From the NCBI GenBank assembly GCA_913060875.1, contig CAJXSL010000002.1:186001-250000 (forward strand): 64,000 nt of DNA, given 5' to 3'. Under the pieces are notes generated by a model. The model searched no databases and was not told where the DNA came from. It saw only the letters and a program-made list of their open reading frames with translations. The DNA is from an uncultured Desulfobacteraceae bacterium. Lineage in GTDB: Bacteria; Desulfobacterota; Desulfobacteria; Desulfobacterales; UBA5852. Of the stretch, positions 49,284 through 59,222 are shown in pieces (the stretch's first letter is position 1; each line of letters begins with the position of its first letter). The position numbers and the translations under genes were made by a program.

Positions 49284-50315
49284 TCAATTCAACCGAATGC
49301 GTGGATCGATATAGGCGTAGAGAATGTCGATGGTCAGGTTGGTGACCACGAAGACCACGCCCATGAAGAGGCAGATGCACATCAGCACCGGCATGTCCAG
49401 CTGCGTGGCGGATTCGGCCAGCCACCAGCCGATGCCCTGCCGGTTATAGACGACTTCCACGGCAATACTGCCCTCCATGGACATGGCCACCAGTTGTCCG
49501 GCCACGGTCACCACCGGCAGGAGGGCATTGCGCCGGGCGTGCCTGTAGTGAATCGTCCGGCGGTCGGCCCCTTTGGCCCGGGCGGTCAGCACGTAGTCCT
49601 TGGACAATTCCTCTATGATGCCGGAGCGCATGACCCGCATGTTGAGGGCCACCACCACGATCACATAGGTCAGTATCGGCAAAACGAGGTGATGCAGGGC
49701 ATCCAGGGCGATATCCAGCCGGCCGTTCAGCAGGCCGTCGATGGTCAGCATGCCGGTGTAGGCCGTGTACTGGTCCGGGTGATCGATGATGGACATGGCC
49801 AGTGCGTCACTCAGCACTCCGGGGGAGAACATCTGGAAATACCCGTAGAAGACCATCAACAGCACCAGGGCGAAGAGAAAGGTGGGCAGGGACCAGCCGA
49901 TGATGGCGAATATGCGTGTACTGTGATCGATCCAGCTGTCCCGGTGAATGCCCGAGACGGAACCCAGCCATATCCCCAGGAAAATGACGATGGGGGCGGC
50001 GTAGAGGTTCATCTCCAGGGTGATGGGAAAATAGCGCCAGAAGGCCTCCCCCACCGGGCGGGCCGCCACCAGGGACCAGCCCATGTTGCCCCGGCTGACT
50101 TCCTTGATCCAGCGCACGTACTGGACGTAAAACGGATCGTCCAGGCCGAACTGCTGGATGATCCGGGGGATATCTTTGGCCTGCTGGGGCGTGGTGACAT
50201 AGGCGGCCGCCCGGCGCTCGGGGCTGAAAGTCATCAAAATGCCGAACAGCAGCACCGACACGCCGAAAAGCACGAAGGTCAGAAAGAAAAACCGCCTGAG
50301 AATGTAGGTGAGCAT
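49284..50315 (-). CDS. dppB: peptide ABC transporter permease (DppB/OppB-like)
   Basis: ATG 50315 (MLTYILRRF) with ACGGGAGCC upstream is chosen over the longer track ORF. The roughly 343-residue permease starts with a helix (FFFLTFVLFGVSVLLFGILM) followed by a periplasmic domain (60-130). The remaining helices include YVLTARAKGADRRTIHYRHARRNALLPVV, the EAA motif region. It forms the translocation channel with the DppC-like permease. The gap to the binding-protein gene is occupied by an R5 repeat, so co-transcription is plausible but uncertain. Confidence 0.9.
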   Translation of the reverse strand: MLTYILRRFFFLTFVLFGVSVLLFGILMTFSPERRAAAYVTTPQQAKDIPRIIQQFGLDDPFYVQYVRWIKEVSRGNMGWSLVAARPVGEAFWRYFPITLEMNLYAAPIVIFLGIWLGSVSGIHRDSWIDHSTRIFAIIGWSLPTFLFALVLLMVFYGYFQMFSPGVLSDALAMSIIDHPDQYTAYTGMLTIDGLLNGRLDIALDALHHLVLPILTYVIVVVALNMRVMRSGIIEELSKDYVLTARAKGADRRTIHYRHARRNALLPVVTVAGQLVAMSMEGSIAVEVVYNRQGIGWWLAESATQLDMPVLMCICLFMGVVFVVTNLTIDILYAYIDPRIRLN

Positions 50316-50359
50316 AGGCTCCCGTAATAAACGGTTTTGAGGCTTTTGGTCTTGATTCT

Positions 50360-50547
50360 CCCATTGTCCCGCGCCGAGCATCGGCGGGACGGACGGATTA
50401 AAGCGCGCGGACTGTCTGAGCCCGCCGTAGCCTAAGCGAAGGCGAGCGAGTTTCCGCGCGCTCCGGCCGTCTCGACGACGCGCAGGATCAAGCGGGGCAC
50501 GGGCGGTTTCTTTTGGTTACTTTTCTTTCCCGTGAAAGAAAAGTAAC
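50360..50547 (+). repeat. R5 element, copy b
   Basis: It runs CCCATTGTCCCGCGCC to the hairpin GTTACTTTTCTTTC / GAAAGAAAAGTAAC, a 14-bp perfect stem. It lies between dppB and the substrate-binding protein gene. Confidence 0.9.
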
Positions 50548-50637
50548 AAACCCATTTATCAGTGGGTCGACAGAGAACTTACCCAACCGAAAAAATCCGT
50601 CGTCGGTCGAATGCATCTCCCGGTCCAACGGACCTCC

Positions 50638-52506
50638 TTACTCTTTCCAAACCTCCATCAACATCTCGTTGGCATCCATCAGCATGGGGTTGGGGGTGTA
50701 GCCCTTGACCCAGTCCCGATAGGCCCGCACCACGATCTGCTGGTAGAGGGGCACCGCAATGGCTTCCTCGTAGAAGAGATCCTGCAGCCGGGCGTAAACG
50801 TTGCCCCGCTGGGCCGGATCGATGGTGGCGATGCCCTCGTCGCACAGGCGATCCACCTCGTCGTTCTGGTAGGCCATGTAGCGGCCGTAGACGCCTTTGG
50901 AATGCATAAAGGTATAGACGAAGTTGTGCGGATCGGCATAATCCGCGCCCCACCCGATCAGGAAGAGCGGATACATGTAGTTGCGGTATTTGACCAGGTA
51001 GTCTTTCCACTCCACGTTGCGGACCTCGATCCGGAACTTGGGATTGAGGGACATGATGTTTTCCGCAAGCATGATGGCCGCCGCTTCGCGCATCTCGTTG
51101 CCCGTGTTGTGGGTGATGATCATCTTGAAGCCCTTCTCCCACAACTGGCCGCCAAAGGCTTTCTGCATGTATGCCGCGGATTGGGTCAGGTCGAAGGCGT
51201 AGACCGGCACGTCCTTGTGAAACGCCAGGCCCTCGATATTCGGACTCGTGGGCATGACCACCAGGCCGTTGAACACATCCTCGGCATAGGTGGCCCGGTC
51301 GAAGGCGTGCAGAAACGCCTTGCGCACGTTGATATCGCTGAAGAAGTCCGGCGGGATGCCGTCGCCGTCCAGTTTGCCGCTGCCGATATTGGGATTGCCG
51401 GTGGGATTGATCTTCTGGCAGAAAAAGGCCATGGTCACGGAAAGCTGCGGTATTTCAAAAAAGGTCAGCCCCTTCATGGCCTTGACCTCGGGCACGTAGG
51501 GATTGTCCACGGTCACCCGGTCGGCGTCGCCGTTCTGCAGCATGAGCTTGCGCGTGCTCCACTCCTTGACGTACTTGACGATGGCGGTCTTGATCTTGGC
51601 CGGTTCCCCCCAGTAGCCGTCGAAACGCTCGAAAACGAACTGCTTGTTGGGCTCCCAGGACTTCATTTTGTAGGCATTGGTGCCGTTGGTGATTTTCAGC
51701 AGGGGCTCGTGCCCCGGCGCCGGATTGTTGAACTTGGCCGCCGTGGCCAGGGTGCCGTCCCAGCAGCCGTTGGCAACGCACCATGCCTTGCTCATCACTA
51801 CCGAGGAGGAATAGGCCAGAATCCCCATGAAGGGCGGGTAGGGGTTGGGCAGTTGAAAGATCACCTGGTCGCCCTTGGCCGCCACGCACTGGTCGATCTT
51901 CTCCATGATGCCGGGGATCAGTTTGCCGTCCTTGTCGCGGGTGGAGCCTTCCCCGGTCAGCGCTTCCAGCAGCATCCACATGGGCCCCCCGTCCGGATCG
52001 GCCATCATGTTGCGCTTGAAGCTGTAGACCACGTCCTCGGGGGTCAGGGTCTGCCCCTCATGGAATTTGACCCCTTTGCGGATGGTGAACGTATACGTCT
52101 TGCCGTCGGCCGAGATGCCGCCGTTCTCGAGGGAAGGCACCGCCGTGGCCAGGAGAGGTTTGAACTTGTCCGTATGGCCGCCATCGAAAAAAATCAGCGG
52201 CTCGTAGATGTTCCAGAGCCGCTGGGAGGAGGTGGTGTCATAGGCCACGCAAGGATCCAGGGTGCGCAGGGTACCATAGGTGGCGAAAACAAAGGTGTCC
52301 GGATTTTTAGGGGCAGCCGCCGTAAGTTGCTCAATTTTTTTCTGAAGATCAAGAACCTGTCGTTTCAGATCTTCGTTTTCTTGCTTCAATTGGGCTATCG
52401 TTTCTTCAAGCTCGGCAACCTTTGTATCCGATGGTTTTTCTGCACAAGATGATAGAACGGTTAGGAGCACAAACAAGATAAAAAGTGGGAAGACTTTCTT
52501 CTTCAT
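50638..52506 (-). CDS. dppA: dipeptide/oligopeptide ABC transporter substrate-binding lipoprotein
   Basis: ATG 52506 (AAAGGAGGCGC) gives a 622-residue SBP_bac_5 protein, longer than usual. The N-terminus is a lipoprotein signal with lipobox LSSC. An uncommon coiled-coil segment of about 40 residues follows (KVAELEETIAQLKQENEDLKRQ..), placing the binding domain away from the membrane. The mature domain has the family motifs WNIYEPLIFFDG, YTFTIRKGVKFHEG and KPWE-type segments. It should deliver peptides to the DppB/DppC channel. It is transcribed upstream of the other four genes of the importer. Confidence 0.9.
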   Translation of the reverse strand: MKKKVFPLFILFVLLTVLSSCAEKPSDTKVAELEETIAQLKQENEDLKRQVLDLQKKIEQLTAAAPKNPDTFVFATYGTLRTLDPCVAYDTTSSQRLWNIYEPLIFFDGGHTDKFKPLLATAVPSLENGGISADGKTYTFTIRKGVKFHEGQTLTPEDVVYSFKRNMMADPDGGPMWMLLEALTGEGSTRDKDGKLIPGIMEKIDQCVAAKGDQVIFQLPNPYPPFMGILAYSSSVVMSKAWCVANGCWDGTLATAAKFNNPAPGHEPLLKITNGTNAYKMKSWEPNKQFVFERFDGYWGEPAKIKTAIVKYVKEWSTRKLMLQNGDADRVTVDNPYVPEVKAMKGLTFFEIPQLSVTMAFFCQKINPTGNPNIGSGKLDGDGIPPDFFSDINVRKAFLHAFDRATYAEDVFNGLVVMPTSPNIEGLAFHKDVPVYAFDLTQSAAYMQKAFGGQLWEKGFKMIITHNTGNEMREAAAIMLAENIMSLNPKFRIEVRNVEWKDYLVKYRNYMYPLFLIGWGADYADPHNFVYTFMHSKGVYGRYMAYQNDEVDRLCDEGIATIDPAQRGNVYARLQDLFYEEAIAVPLYQQIVVRAYRDWVKGYTPNPMLMDANEMLMEVWKE

Positions 52507-52560
52507 AGCGCCTCCTTTTGGGTTATGGGCTTCCTTCGCGGCCTCTGCCGTCAATCCCTT

Positions 52561-52742
52561 TGTCCCGCGCCGAGCATCGGCGGGGCGGACGGAAAAAGCG
52601 CGCGGACTGTCTGAGCCCGCCGAAGCCCAAGCGAAGGCAGGCGAGTTTCCGCGCGCTCCGGCCGCTCCGACGACGCGCAGGGTCAAGCGGGGCACGGGCG
52701 GTTTCTTTTGGTTACTTTTCTTTCCCGTGAAAGAAAAGTAAC
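52561..52742 (+). repeat. R5 element, copy c
   Basis: It starts TGTCCCGCGCCGAGC and ends in the hairpin GTTACTTTTCTTTC / GAAAGAAAAGTAAC. It lies upstream of the binding protein gene and is the main content of 52507-52859. Confidence 0.9.
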
Positions 52743-52859
52743 GCCTTTGAAGACAATCGGTTGGAACGGAGGAACCTTCTCCGGCCCCTCGATTCTGAGG
52801 GTTTCGGTTCGGCTCTTGAACTATGTGTATGACATGACCGGGTTAAACTGAATTTCAAC

Positions 52860-54212
52860 TTAAAAGCTGACAATCCCGGTATAATTCCAGGGGGTAATGG
52901 CTTTGAGCTCGTCTTTGAGATCCGCCCCGATGTCCAGCCCGTCGATGAAAGCGGTCAGGGCGGCCTGATCGATGTGGACATTGGTGCGGGTCAGATCCCG
53001 CAAGGCTTCGTAGGGTTGGGGATAGCCCTCCCGGCGGAGCACGGTCTGGATGGCCTCGGCCACCACGGCCCAGTTGGCTTCCAGGTCGGCCCGGATGGCC
53101 GCGTCGTCCAGGAGCAGTTTGTCCAGTCCCCGCAGCAGCGACTTGGCGGCAATGACGATATGGGCCAGTGGGACACCGATATTGCGGGTCACGGTGGAAT
53201 CGGTGAGATCCCGCTGCAGGCGTGAAATGGGCAGTTTGGCGGCCAGGTGCTCCAAGAGGGCATTGGCCACGCCCAGATTGCCCTCGGAATTCTCGAAATC
53301 GATGGGGTTGACCTTGTGGGGCATGGTGGAGGAACCCACCTCGCCGGCCTTGATCTTCTGACGGAAATAATTCATCGAGATGTAGGTCCAGACATCCCGA
53401 TCGAAATCCAGCAGGATGGTGTTGAGGCGCTTCAGGCCGTCACAGAAGGCCGCCAGATTGTCGTAGTGTTCGATCTGGGTGGTGACCCGGCAGCGATTCA
53501 GCCCCAGGACGTCATTGACCAGGCGATCGGCGAAGGCCGCCCAGTCCACATCCGGATAGGCGATATGATGGGCATTGAAATTGCCGGTGGCGCCGCCGAA
53601 TTTGGCCCCGAAGGGTACGGCCGCAAGCAGGCCCATCTGGCGCTCCAGACGCTCGACGAAGACATAGATCTCCTTGCCCAGCCGTGTGGGCGATGCCGGC
53701 TGGCCGTGGGTGCGGGCCAGCATGGACACGCCCCGCCATTCCTCGGCCCGTGCTTTCAAACCGTCGATCACCTGCTGATAGAGGGGCTGCACCACGGCCT
53801 CCCAGGCCTCTTTCAAGGCCAGGGGGGCGGCCGTGTTGTTGATGTCCTGGGAGGTCAGGCCGAAGTGGATGAATTCTTTGCTGGCATCCAGGCCCCGGGC
53901 TTCGAATTGATCCTTTAGAAAATATTCCACCGCCTTGACGTCGTGATTGGTCTTCCGCTCGATCCCCTTGATGGCTTCGGCATCCTCCAGGCGGAAATCA
54001 CGGTAGATTCCCCGCAAGCCCTCAAACTGCCCCGCATCGACCCCGGCCAAAGGCGGCAGGGGCAGCTGGCACAGGGCGATGAAATACTCGATTTCCACGC
54101 GCACCCGATACCGGATGAGAGCGCTTTCCGAAAAGAAAGCGGACAAGTCCTGAACTGCCCGGCGATAGCGGCCGTCCACGGGTGAAATGGCTTCCAGGGG
54201 AGAAAATTCCAT
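52860..54212 (-). CDS. purB: adenylosuccinate lyase
   Basis: ATG 54212 is preferred; a GTG at 54224 has AGGA close by and is possible. The 450-residue enzyme of the fumarase/aspartase superfamily catalyses two steps of purine synthesis (SAICAR to AICAR and adenylosuccinate to AMP). Visible are the SPVDGRYRR start, KTNHDVKAVEYFL, HFGLTSQDINNTA, ARTHGQPASPTRLGKE and the signature GEVGSSTMPHKVNPIDFENSEGN. Length and motifs match E. coli PurB type. It is cytoplasmic and a homotetramer in relatives. No operon partners are near. Confidence 0.96.
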   Translation of the reverse strand: MEFSPLEAISPVDGRYRRAVQDLSAFFSESALIRYRVRVEIEYFIALCQLPLPPLAGVDAGQFEGLRGIYRDFRLEDAEAIKGIERKTNHDVKAVEYFLKDQFEARGLDASKEFIHFGLTSQDINNTAAPLALKEAWEAVVQPLYQQVIDGLKARAEEWRGVSMLARTHGQPASPTRLGKEIYVFVERLERQMGLLAAVPFGAKFGGATGNFNAHHIAYPDVDWAAFADRLVNDVLGLNRCRVTTQIEHYDNLAAFCDGLKRLNTILLDFDRDVWTYISMNYFRQKIKAGEVGSSTMPHKVNPIDFENSEGNLGVANALLEHLAAKLPISRLQRDLTDSTVTRNIGVPLAHIVIAAKSLLRGLDKLLLDDAAIRADLEANWAVVAEAIQTVLRREGYPQPYEALRDLTRTNVHIDQAALTAFIDGLDIGADLKDELKAITPWNYTGIVSF

Positions 54213-54374
54213 GCTATGGTTCACTATTCCTGTTCAAGAGGGTGGCGAAGCGGCGGCCTGCCGCTTCCTGAAACGAGACGCCGCCCATCGACGGATGGCG
54301 TCATCTGACGTCCCCGCTATAGACGACTCATCACCAAAGTGTCAAGTCGGCCGTTGAGGCCGCAAGGAGAAACC

Positions 54375-56186
54375 ATGACCGCACGCACCATCCCCGACCG
54401 CAGCGCCATACCGCAGGAGCACAAATGGGACCTGACCCCCCTTTTCGGCGACGACACCGCCTGGCAGGCCCTTTATGATCGCCTGGAGTCGGAATTGTCC
54501 GGCTACGACACCTTCCGGGGACGCCTGGGGGAATCCCTGGAGACCCTCAAGGCCGCCGTCACCTTCGATCTGGATCTCTCCCGCCGGCTCGAACGCCTCT
54601 ACACCTACGCCCACCTGAAAAATGACGAAGACAAGTCCAACCAGGTCTATCTGGCCATGTACCAGCGGGCCGTGAGCATCTACACCCGGGCCTCGGAACT
54701 CTCCAGCTTCATGCGGCCGGAAATCATGGCCATTCCCGAAGAAACCATGCAGGCCTATAGGGACAGCGCCGACCTCGCCGACTATCGCTTCCATCTGGAA
54801 AAAATCCTGCGTCACCGGCCCCATACCCTGACCGGCCCCATGGAGGAAATGCTGGCCATGAGCCGCGAAATGGCCCAGACCGCCTCCCAGGTGTTCGGCC
54901 AGCTCGACAACGTGGACCTCTCCTTCGGCACCATCACCGATGAGGCCAAAGGTGACATCGAGCTGAGCCACGGCAACTTTACCACCTTTCTGCAGCATCC
55001 CGAGCGCGATATGCGGCGCAAGGCCTTTTTCCAGTATTACGCGGCCTACGAAAACCACCGGAATACCATCGCGGCCGCTTTGGCCGGTTCGGTCAAAGCC
55101 GACCTGTTCTACGCCCGCAGCCGCAACCACCCGACCTGCCGCGATGCCGCCCTGTTCGGGGACGACATCCCCCTGGCGGTCTATGACAACCTGCTGGATA
55201 CCGTCAAAACCAACCAGGCCCCCCTCTTTGCCTATCTCGATTTTCGCCGGGAAGCCCTGGGCCTCGAGGACCTGCATTTTTACGACACCTACGTTCCCAT
55301 CGTCGGAGACGTGTCCTTTGACATGCCCTATGAAGAAGCAGTGGCGACCTGCATCGAGGCGCTGGCACCCCTGGGAACGGCCTACACCAGCGTCCTGGAG
55401 AAAGGTCTGTCGGGCGGATGGGTGGACCGCTACGAAAACCGGGGCAAGCGCAGCGAGGCCTATTCATCCGGGTGCTATGATTCGCCCCCCTATATCCTCC
55501 TGAACTACGACCGCGAAAATATCAACAGCCTGTATACCCTGATTCACGAAGCCGGCCACTCCATGCACTCCCACCTGTCCTGCCGCAACCAGCCCTATGT
55601 GTATCACGGCTACACCATTTTCGTGGCGGAAGTGGCGTCGACCTTCAACGAAACCCTGCTGAGCGCCCACCTGCTGAAACGCTACCGGGACGATGCACGC
55701 ATGCGGGCCTATATCCTCAACCGGGAAATCGACAATATCCGGGGCACCCTCTTCCGCCAGACCATGTTCGCCGAGTTCGAACGGCGGGTCCATGCCATGG
55801 CCGAAGCCCATGAGCCCCTGACGCTGCAGGCGCTCACCGGCACCTACCGGGAGCTTCTGGAAATCCATTTCGGAGACCATCTGGTCATCGACGAGGCCCT
55901 GACGCTGGAATGCCTGCGCATCCCCCATTTTTATTCGGCCTTCTATGTCTATAAATACGCCACGGGGATTTCGGCGGCCATTGCCCTGGCCAACCGGGTG
56001 ATGGGGGGTGAAGAAGGGGCCTGCGAGGACTACCTGCGTTTCCTGACCCTGGGGGGCAGCCGCTTTCCCCTGGACGAACTGGCGGAGGCCGGCGTGGACA
56101 TGCGCTCCCCGGAACCGGTGGCCCAGGCCATCACCCATTTCGGACGGCTGGTGGAAGATCTGAAAGAAACCTACCGCGCCCTTTAG
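54375..56186 (+). CDS. pepF: oligoendopeptidase F
   Basis: ATG 54375 (CAAGGAGAAACC) gives 603 residues, the usual length of PepF (M3 zinc metallopeptidase). The zinc site is LIHEAGHSMHSH near residue 390, followed by the third ligand region VAEVASTFNE. The N-terminal region has the prolonged helical PepF domain. It cleaves short peptides in the cytoplasm and complements the dipeptide uptake system. It lies divergent from purB, and no signal peptide is seen. Confidence 0.95.
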   Translation: MTARTIPDRSAIPQEHKWDLTPLFGDDTAWQALYDRLESELSGYDTFRGRLGESLETLKAAVTFDLDLSRRLERLYTYAHLKNDEDKSNQVYLAMYQRAVSIYTRASELSSFMRPEIMAIPEETMQAYRDSADLADYRFHLEKILRHRPHTLTGPMEEMLAMSREMAQTASQVFGQLDNVDLSFGTITDEAKGDIELSHGNFTTFLQHPERDMRRKAFFQYYAAYENHRNTIAAALAGSVKADLFYARSRNHPTCRDAALFGDDIPLAVYDNLLDTVKTNQAPLFAYLDFRREALGLEDLHFYDTYVPIVGDVSFDMPYEEAVATCIEALAPLGTAYTSVLEKGLSGGWVDRYENRGKRSEAYSSGCYDSPPYILLNYDRENINSLYTLIHEAGHSMHSHLSCRNQPYVYHGYTIFVAEVASTFNETLLSAHLLKRYRDDARMRAYILNREIDNIRGTLFRQTMFAEFERRVHAMAEAHEPLTLQALTGTYRELLEIHFGDHLVIDEALTLECLRIPHFYSAFYVYKYATGISAAIALANRVMGGEEGACEDYLRFLTLGGSRFPLDELAEAGVDMRSPEPVAQAITHFGRLVEDLKETYRAL

Positions 56187-56302
56187 CCGGGCTAAGCTAG
56201 GGCGCGGCATCATCCCGGATAGGATACGCCTACAGAAATGGTATCCTCAGGTAGCCCCCACGAAAGGTTTGCAATCCGTTGGTAGCTTTTGATTTTGGTT
56301 TT

Positions 56303-56632
56303 CCCATTGTCCCGCGCCGAGCATCGGCGGGGCGGATCCGCCTGCGGTCAACCTTCAGCGGACAAGCGAGTCCGGCTGCTTCAACCGACCGATGCAGCAA
56401 GCATCATGCTGCCAGGCAAGGCATCACGTGAAGCGAGGCGCGCAGTCCCGCTGACGGCGGGATGAGCACCCGAGCAAACGTTATAACGCCGCATGGCGGC
56501 ATGAGGCGTCGCTTCATTGGCCGGTTGGACGACGCGCAGGATACGCGGGGCACGGGCGTTTGAAGCCTGTCACGCCGATTTACGGATAGGCGTGATTGCT
56601 TCGTTTTCTTTTCACGAGAAAGAAAATGAAGA
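56303..56632 (+). repeat. R5 element, copy d (variant)
   Basis: It starts CCCATTGTCCCGCGCCGAGC like the others, then has about 140 bp of different sequence with GGATCCGCCTGCGGTCAACC. It resumes the family pattern with GACGACGCGCAGGATACGCG and a terminal hairpin CTTCGTTTTC / GAAAGAAAATGAAG. It makes up most of 56187-56687, which holds no gene. Confidence 0.7.
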
Positions 56633-56687
56633 AGCCCTTTGAGAAAAATATCTCTGAGCACCCGAGTGATTAAAACCTTAGCAGGTT

Positions 56688-58130
56688 CTAGTAAGACGCC
56701 AGCAGCCGGGCCAAAAACACGTAAACCTTCCCAACGGAAGTCACATTGAGTTTTTCGTCCGGCGAATGGGGGTGGCGCAGGTCGGGACCGATGGAAATCA
56801 TCTCCATCCCCGGCACCTTGTCGCCGATCAGGCCGCATTCCAGACCGGCGTGGATGACTTCTACCACGGCCTCCCTGTTGAACAGGTCACGGTACACCTC
56901 GCGGCAGCGCGCCAGCAGGGTGGACGCCATATCCGGCGCCCAGGCCGGATGATGGTTCATCCGGGTGGCCGATGCACCCGCCAGTTCCGCCACCGCGGTA
57001 ACCCGCGCCGTCAATTCGTCAAGCCGCGACATGGCGCTGCTGCGCTGGCTGCTGATCACCTCGAACGCATCTTTTTTGATCCGGATGATGGCCAGGTTGC
57101 AGGACGTTTCCACCAACCCGGCCACCCGGGTGGACATGCCGTGAACCCCATGGGGCAGGGCATTCAACAGCCGCACCATCTTGGCGGCGCTGTCGGCGAC
57201 CAGCATGCGCCCGGCGGGCACTTCCTGGGAATCTTCATAGCGAACCAGGAGATTGGGTTCGACAGCGTCATGCTCTTCCTTAAAAATCCGTTCACAATCC
57301 GTGACCACGCCACGGACTTCCGATTCCCTCGCCGGGTGATAGGCCAGAAAAGCGGCGGCATCCCGCGGAATCGCATTGTGAGCCGACCCGCCCGAACAGG
57401 AAATCAAAGCAACATCTTTTAACGCCAAAAGAGGCCTCAGCAGGCGCCCCAGAAGGCGATTGGCATTGGCCCGCGGCTTGTGGATATCCACACCGGAGTG
57501 CCCCCCGCGCAGCCCCCCGATGGTGATCCGGGCGTATTTGAACTCCGGCGGCAACGCGTCGTAGGCCACGGGCAGGCGCATGAGGGTCTCTTCGCCGCCG
57601 GCGCAGCCAATGGTGAAAACCCCCTCGTCTTCGGAGTCGATATTGATCAGAATGCGCCCTTCGATCAGCGCGGCATCGAGCTTGTTGGCGCCGATCAGGC
57701 CGCTTTCCTCATCCACGGTAAAAAGAAGTTCCAGGGGGGGATGATCGATGGTGTCATCCTCGGCCAGCACCATTGCCATGGCCAGCGCAATTCCGTTGTC
57801 GGCCCCCAGCGTCGTGCCGTCGGCGTGAACCCAATCCCCGTCACGAATGACCCGAATCGGATCCCGCTCGAAATCATGCGTCGATTCCGGTGTTTTCTCG
57901 CAAACCATGTCCATGTGACCCTGCAGGATCACCACGGGGCGATCTTCCCGACCCGGGGAAGCCGGCACCTGGACCACCAGATTGCCGGCCGGGTCACTGC
58001 GATGGGCATAGCCCTTGTCCCGGGCCCAGTCCATCAACCAGGCGGCCACTTGGGCTTCGTTTTTGGAACAGCGTGGAATGGTGTTAAGGGCCTCGAATCG
58101 GTCGAGAACGGCACTGACTTGTTCATCCAT
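56688..58130 (-). CDS. pepD: beta-Ala-His dipeptidase/aminoacyl-histidine dipeptidase
   Basis: ATG 58130 (MDEQVSAV) matches the family start; the track's longer ORF is upstream sequence. The 480-residue M20 enzyme has the metal-site blocks VILQGHMDMVCEK, GADNGIALAMAM, DEESGLIGANKLD, and GGLRGGHSGVDI in the lid domain. The C-terminal part contains IHAGLECGLIGDKVPGMEMISIGPDLRHPHSPDE, with the last His metal ligand. It hydrolyses Xaa-His and other dipeptides in the cytoplasm, using two zinc ions. It is probably the consumer of imported dipeptides. Confidence 0.95.
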   Translation of the reverse strand: MDEQVSAVLDRFEALNTIPRCSKNEAQVAAWLMDWARDKGYAHRSDPAGNLVVQVPASPGREDRPVVILQGHMDMVCEKTPESTHDFERDPIRVIRDGDWVHADGTTLGADNGIALAMAMVLAEDDTIDHPPLELLFTVDEESGLIGANKLDAALIEGRILINIDSEDEGVFTIGCAGGEETLMRLPVAYDALPPEFKYARITIGGLRGGHSGVDIHKPRANANRLLGRLLRPLLALKDVALISCSGGSAHNAIPRDAAAFLAYHPARESEVRGVVTDCERIFKEEHDAVEPNLLVRYEDSQEVPAGRMLVADSAAKMVRLLNALPHGVHGMSTRVAGLVETSCNLAIIRIKKDAFEVISSQRSSAMSRLDELTARVTAVAELAGASATRMNHHPAWAPDMASTLLARCREVYRDLFNREAVVEVIHAGLECGLIGDKVPGMEMISIGPDLRHPHSPDEKLNVTSVGKVYVFLARLLASY

Positions 58131-58319
58131 GAATCGGTTGAATCCTTTCTGTTTCCCAGGCTGACGCTCAACAGGCCAGGCAGGATGACGTTTGGGCGCT
58201 GAAGGCGCACGGTTGCCCATGGCGCGCCCGTCTTTTGAATCCGGGCGATAATATGGTAAAAGGCAGGGTAAGTCAAAACACGCCATGATGGGCATTTTTT
58301 ACCACGGACGGATTTTGAC

Positions 58320-59222
58320 ATGCTGACGACATGGACGTCTCACCTCAAAGCATGCGCCATTACGACGGTGATCGCCGCCAACACCCTCTTCTGGGGCACG
58401 CCCATCCACCTGCTGGCCCTGGTCAAGCTGTGCGCAAGGCCGGCGGCCTGGAAAACCGCTTGCACCAGAGGGCTGATCCGCCTGGTGAAAGGCTGGATCC
58501 GGGGCGTACTATTGATTCAGGACCGCTTCCTGAACATTGCCTGGGACATCCGGCAGACCGGCGAACTGAGTCGCGAGCAGTGGTACCTCGTCACCATCAA
58601 CCACCGGTCCTGGGCCGATATCCCGGTCCTGCTGAAGGCGCTGACCGATCGGGTTTCTTTTCCGGTGGTGTTTGCCAAACAGCAAATGTTCTGGGTGCCC
58701 ATTATCGGCACGGCCCTCTGGGCCCTGGACTACCCCATCATGAAACGGTTTTCCCGACGGCATCTCGCCCGTCACCCCGAAAAGCGCGGCATCGATCTTG
58801 AGACCACGCGCCAGTCCTGCCGAAAATACCGGTTTCGGCCGGTGGCCATCTGGAACTTCATCGAAGGCACCCGTTTTACCCCGGAAAAGCACCATCGGCA
58901 GAGCGCCCCTTTTCGTCACCTCCTGCGGCCGAAAAGCGGCGGCCTGGCGCTGGCCATCGATGCCATGGAAGGTCGCATCGACCGGGTCCTGGACGTGACC
59001 ATTGTCTATCCCGAAGGTATCACCAACTTCTGGGCCTATCTGGGCGGCAAGGTCAAGCGGGTTACCGTGCACATCCGGGAGGATACGGTCCCGGGGCACC
59101 TGATCCATGGCCGCTATGCCGACGATCCGCAATACCGCCGGGACTTCCAGGAATGGGTCCACGCTTTCTGGCATGAGAAAGACGCCCTGATTGACCGGAT
59201 GCTTACCCGCCAAACACGCTAG
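58320..59222 (+). CDS. LPLAT family acyltransferase (YihG-like)
   Basis: This 300-residue PlsC-type acyltransferase has an N-terminal hydrophobic helix (SHLKACAITTVIAANTLFWGTPIHLLALV). Motif I is NHRSWADI (HX4D), followed by motif III-like FIEGTRFTP and other blocks in the order of the E. coli YihG group. It should transfer an acyl chain to a lysophospholipid at the inner membrane. ATG 58320 is close to a TTTTGAC run without a strong Shine-Dalgarno sequence. The stop TAG is inside the R3 palindrome that follows. Confidence 0.85.
   Translation: MLTTWTSHLKACAITTVIAANTLFWGTPIHLLALVKLCARPAAWKTACTRGLIRLVKGWIRGVLLIQDRFLNIAWDIRQTGELSREQWYLVTINHRSWADIPVLLKALTDRVSFPVVFAKQQMFWVPIIGTALWALDYPIMKRFSRRHLARHPEKRGIDLETTRQSCRKYRFRPVAIWNFIEGTRFTPEKHHRQSAPFRHLLRPKSGGLALAIDAMEGRIDRVLDVTIVYPEGITNFWAYLGGKVKRVTVHIREDTVPGHLIHGRYADDPQYRRDFQEWVHAFWHEKDALIDRMLTRQTR

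Noticed and set aside
49098-50327. 409-residue plus-strand ORF over the permease genes
   Set aside because: It is an antisense shadow of dppC/dppB.
50611-52452. 613-residue plus-strand ORF over the peptide-binding protein gene
   Set aside because: It is an antisense shadow; the minus frame has lipobox and SBP motifs.
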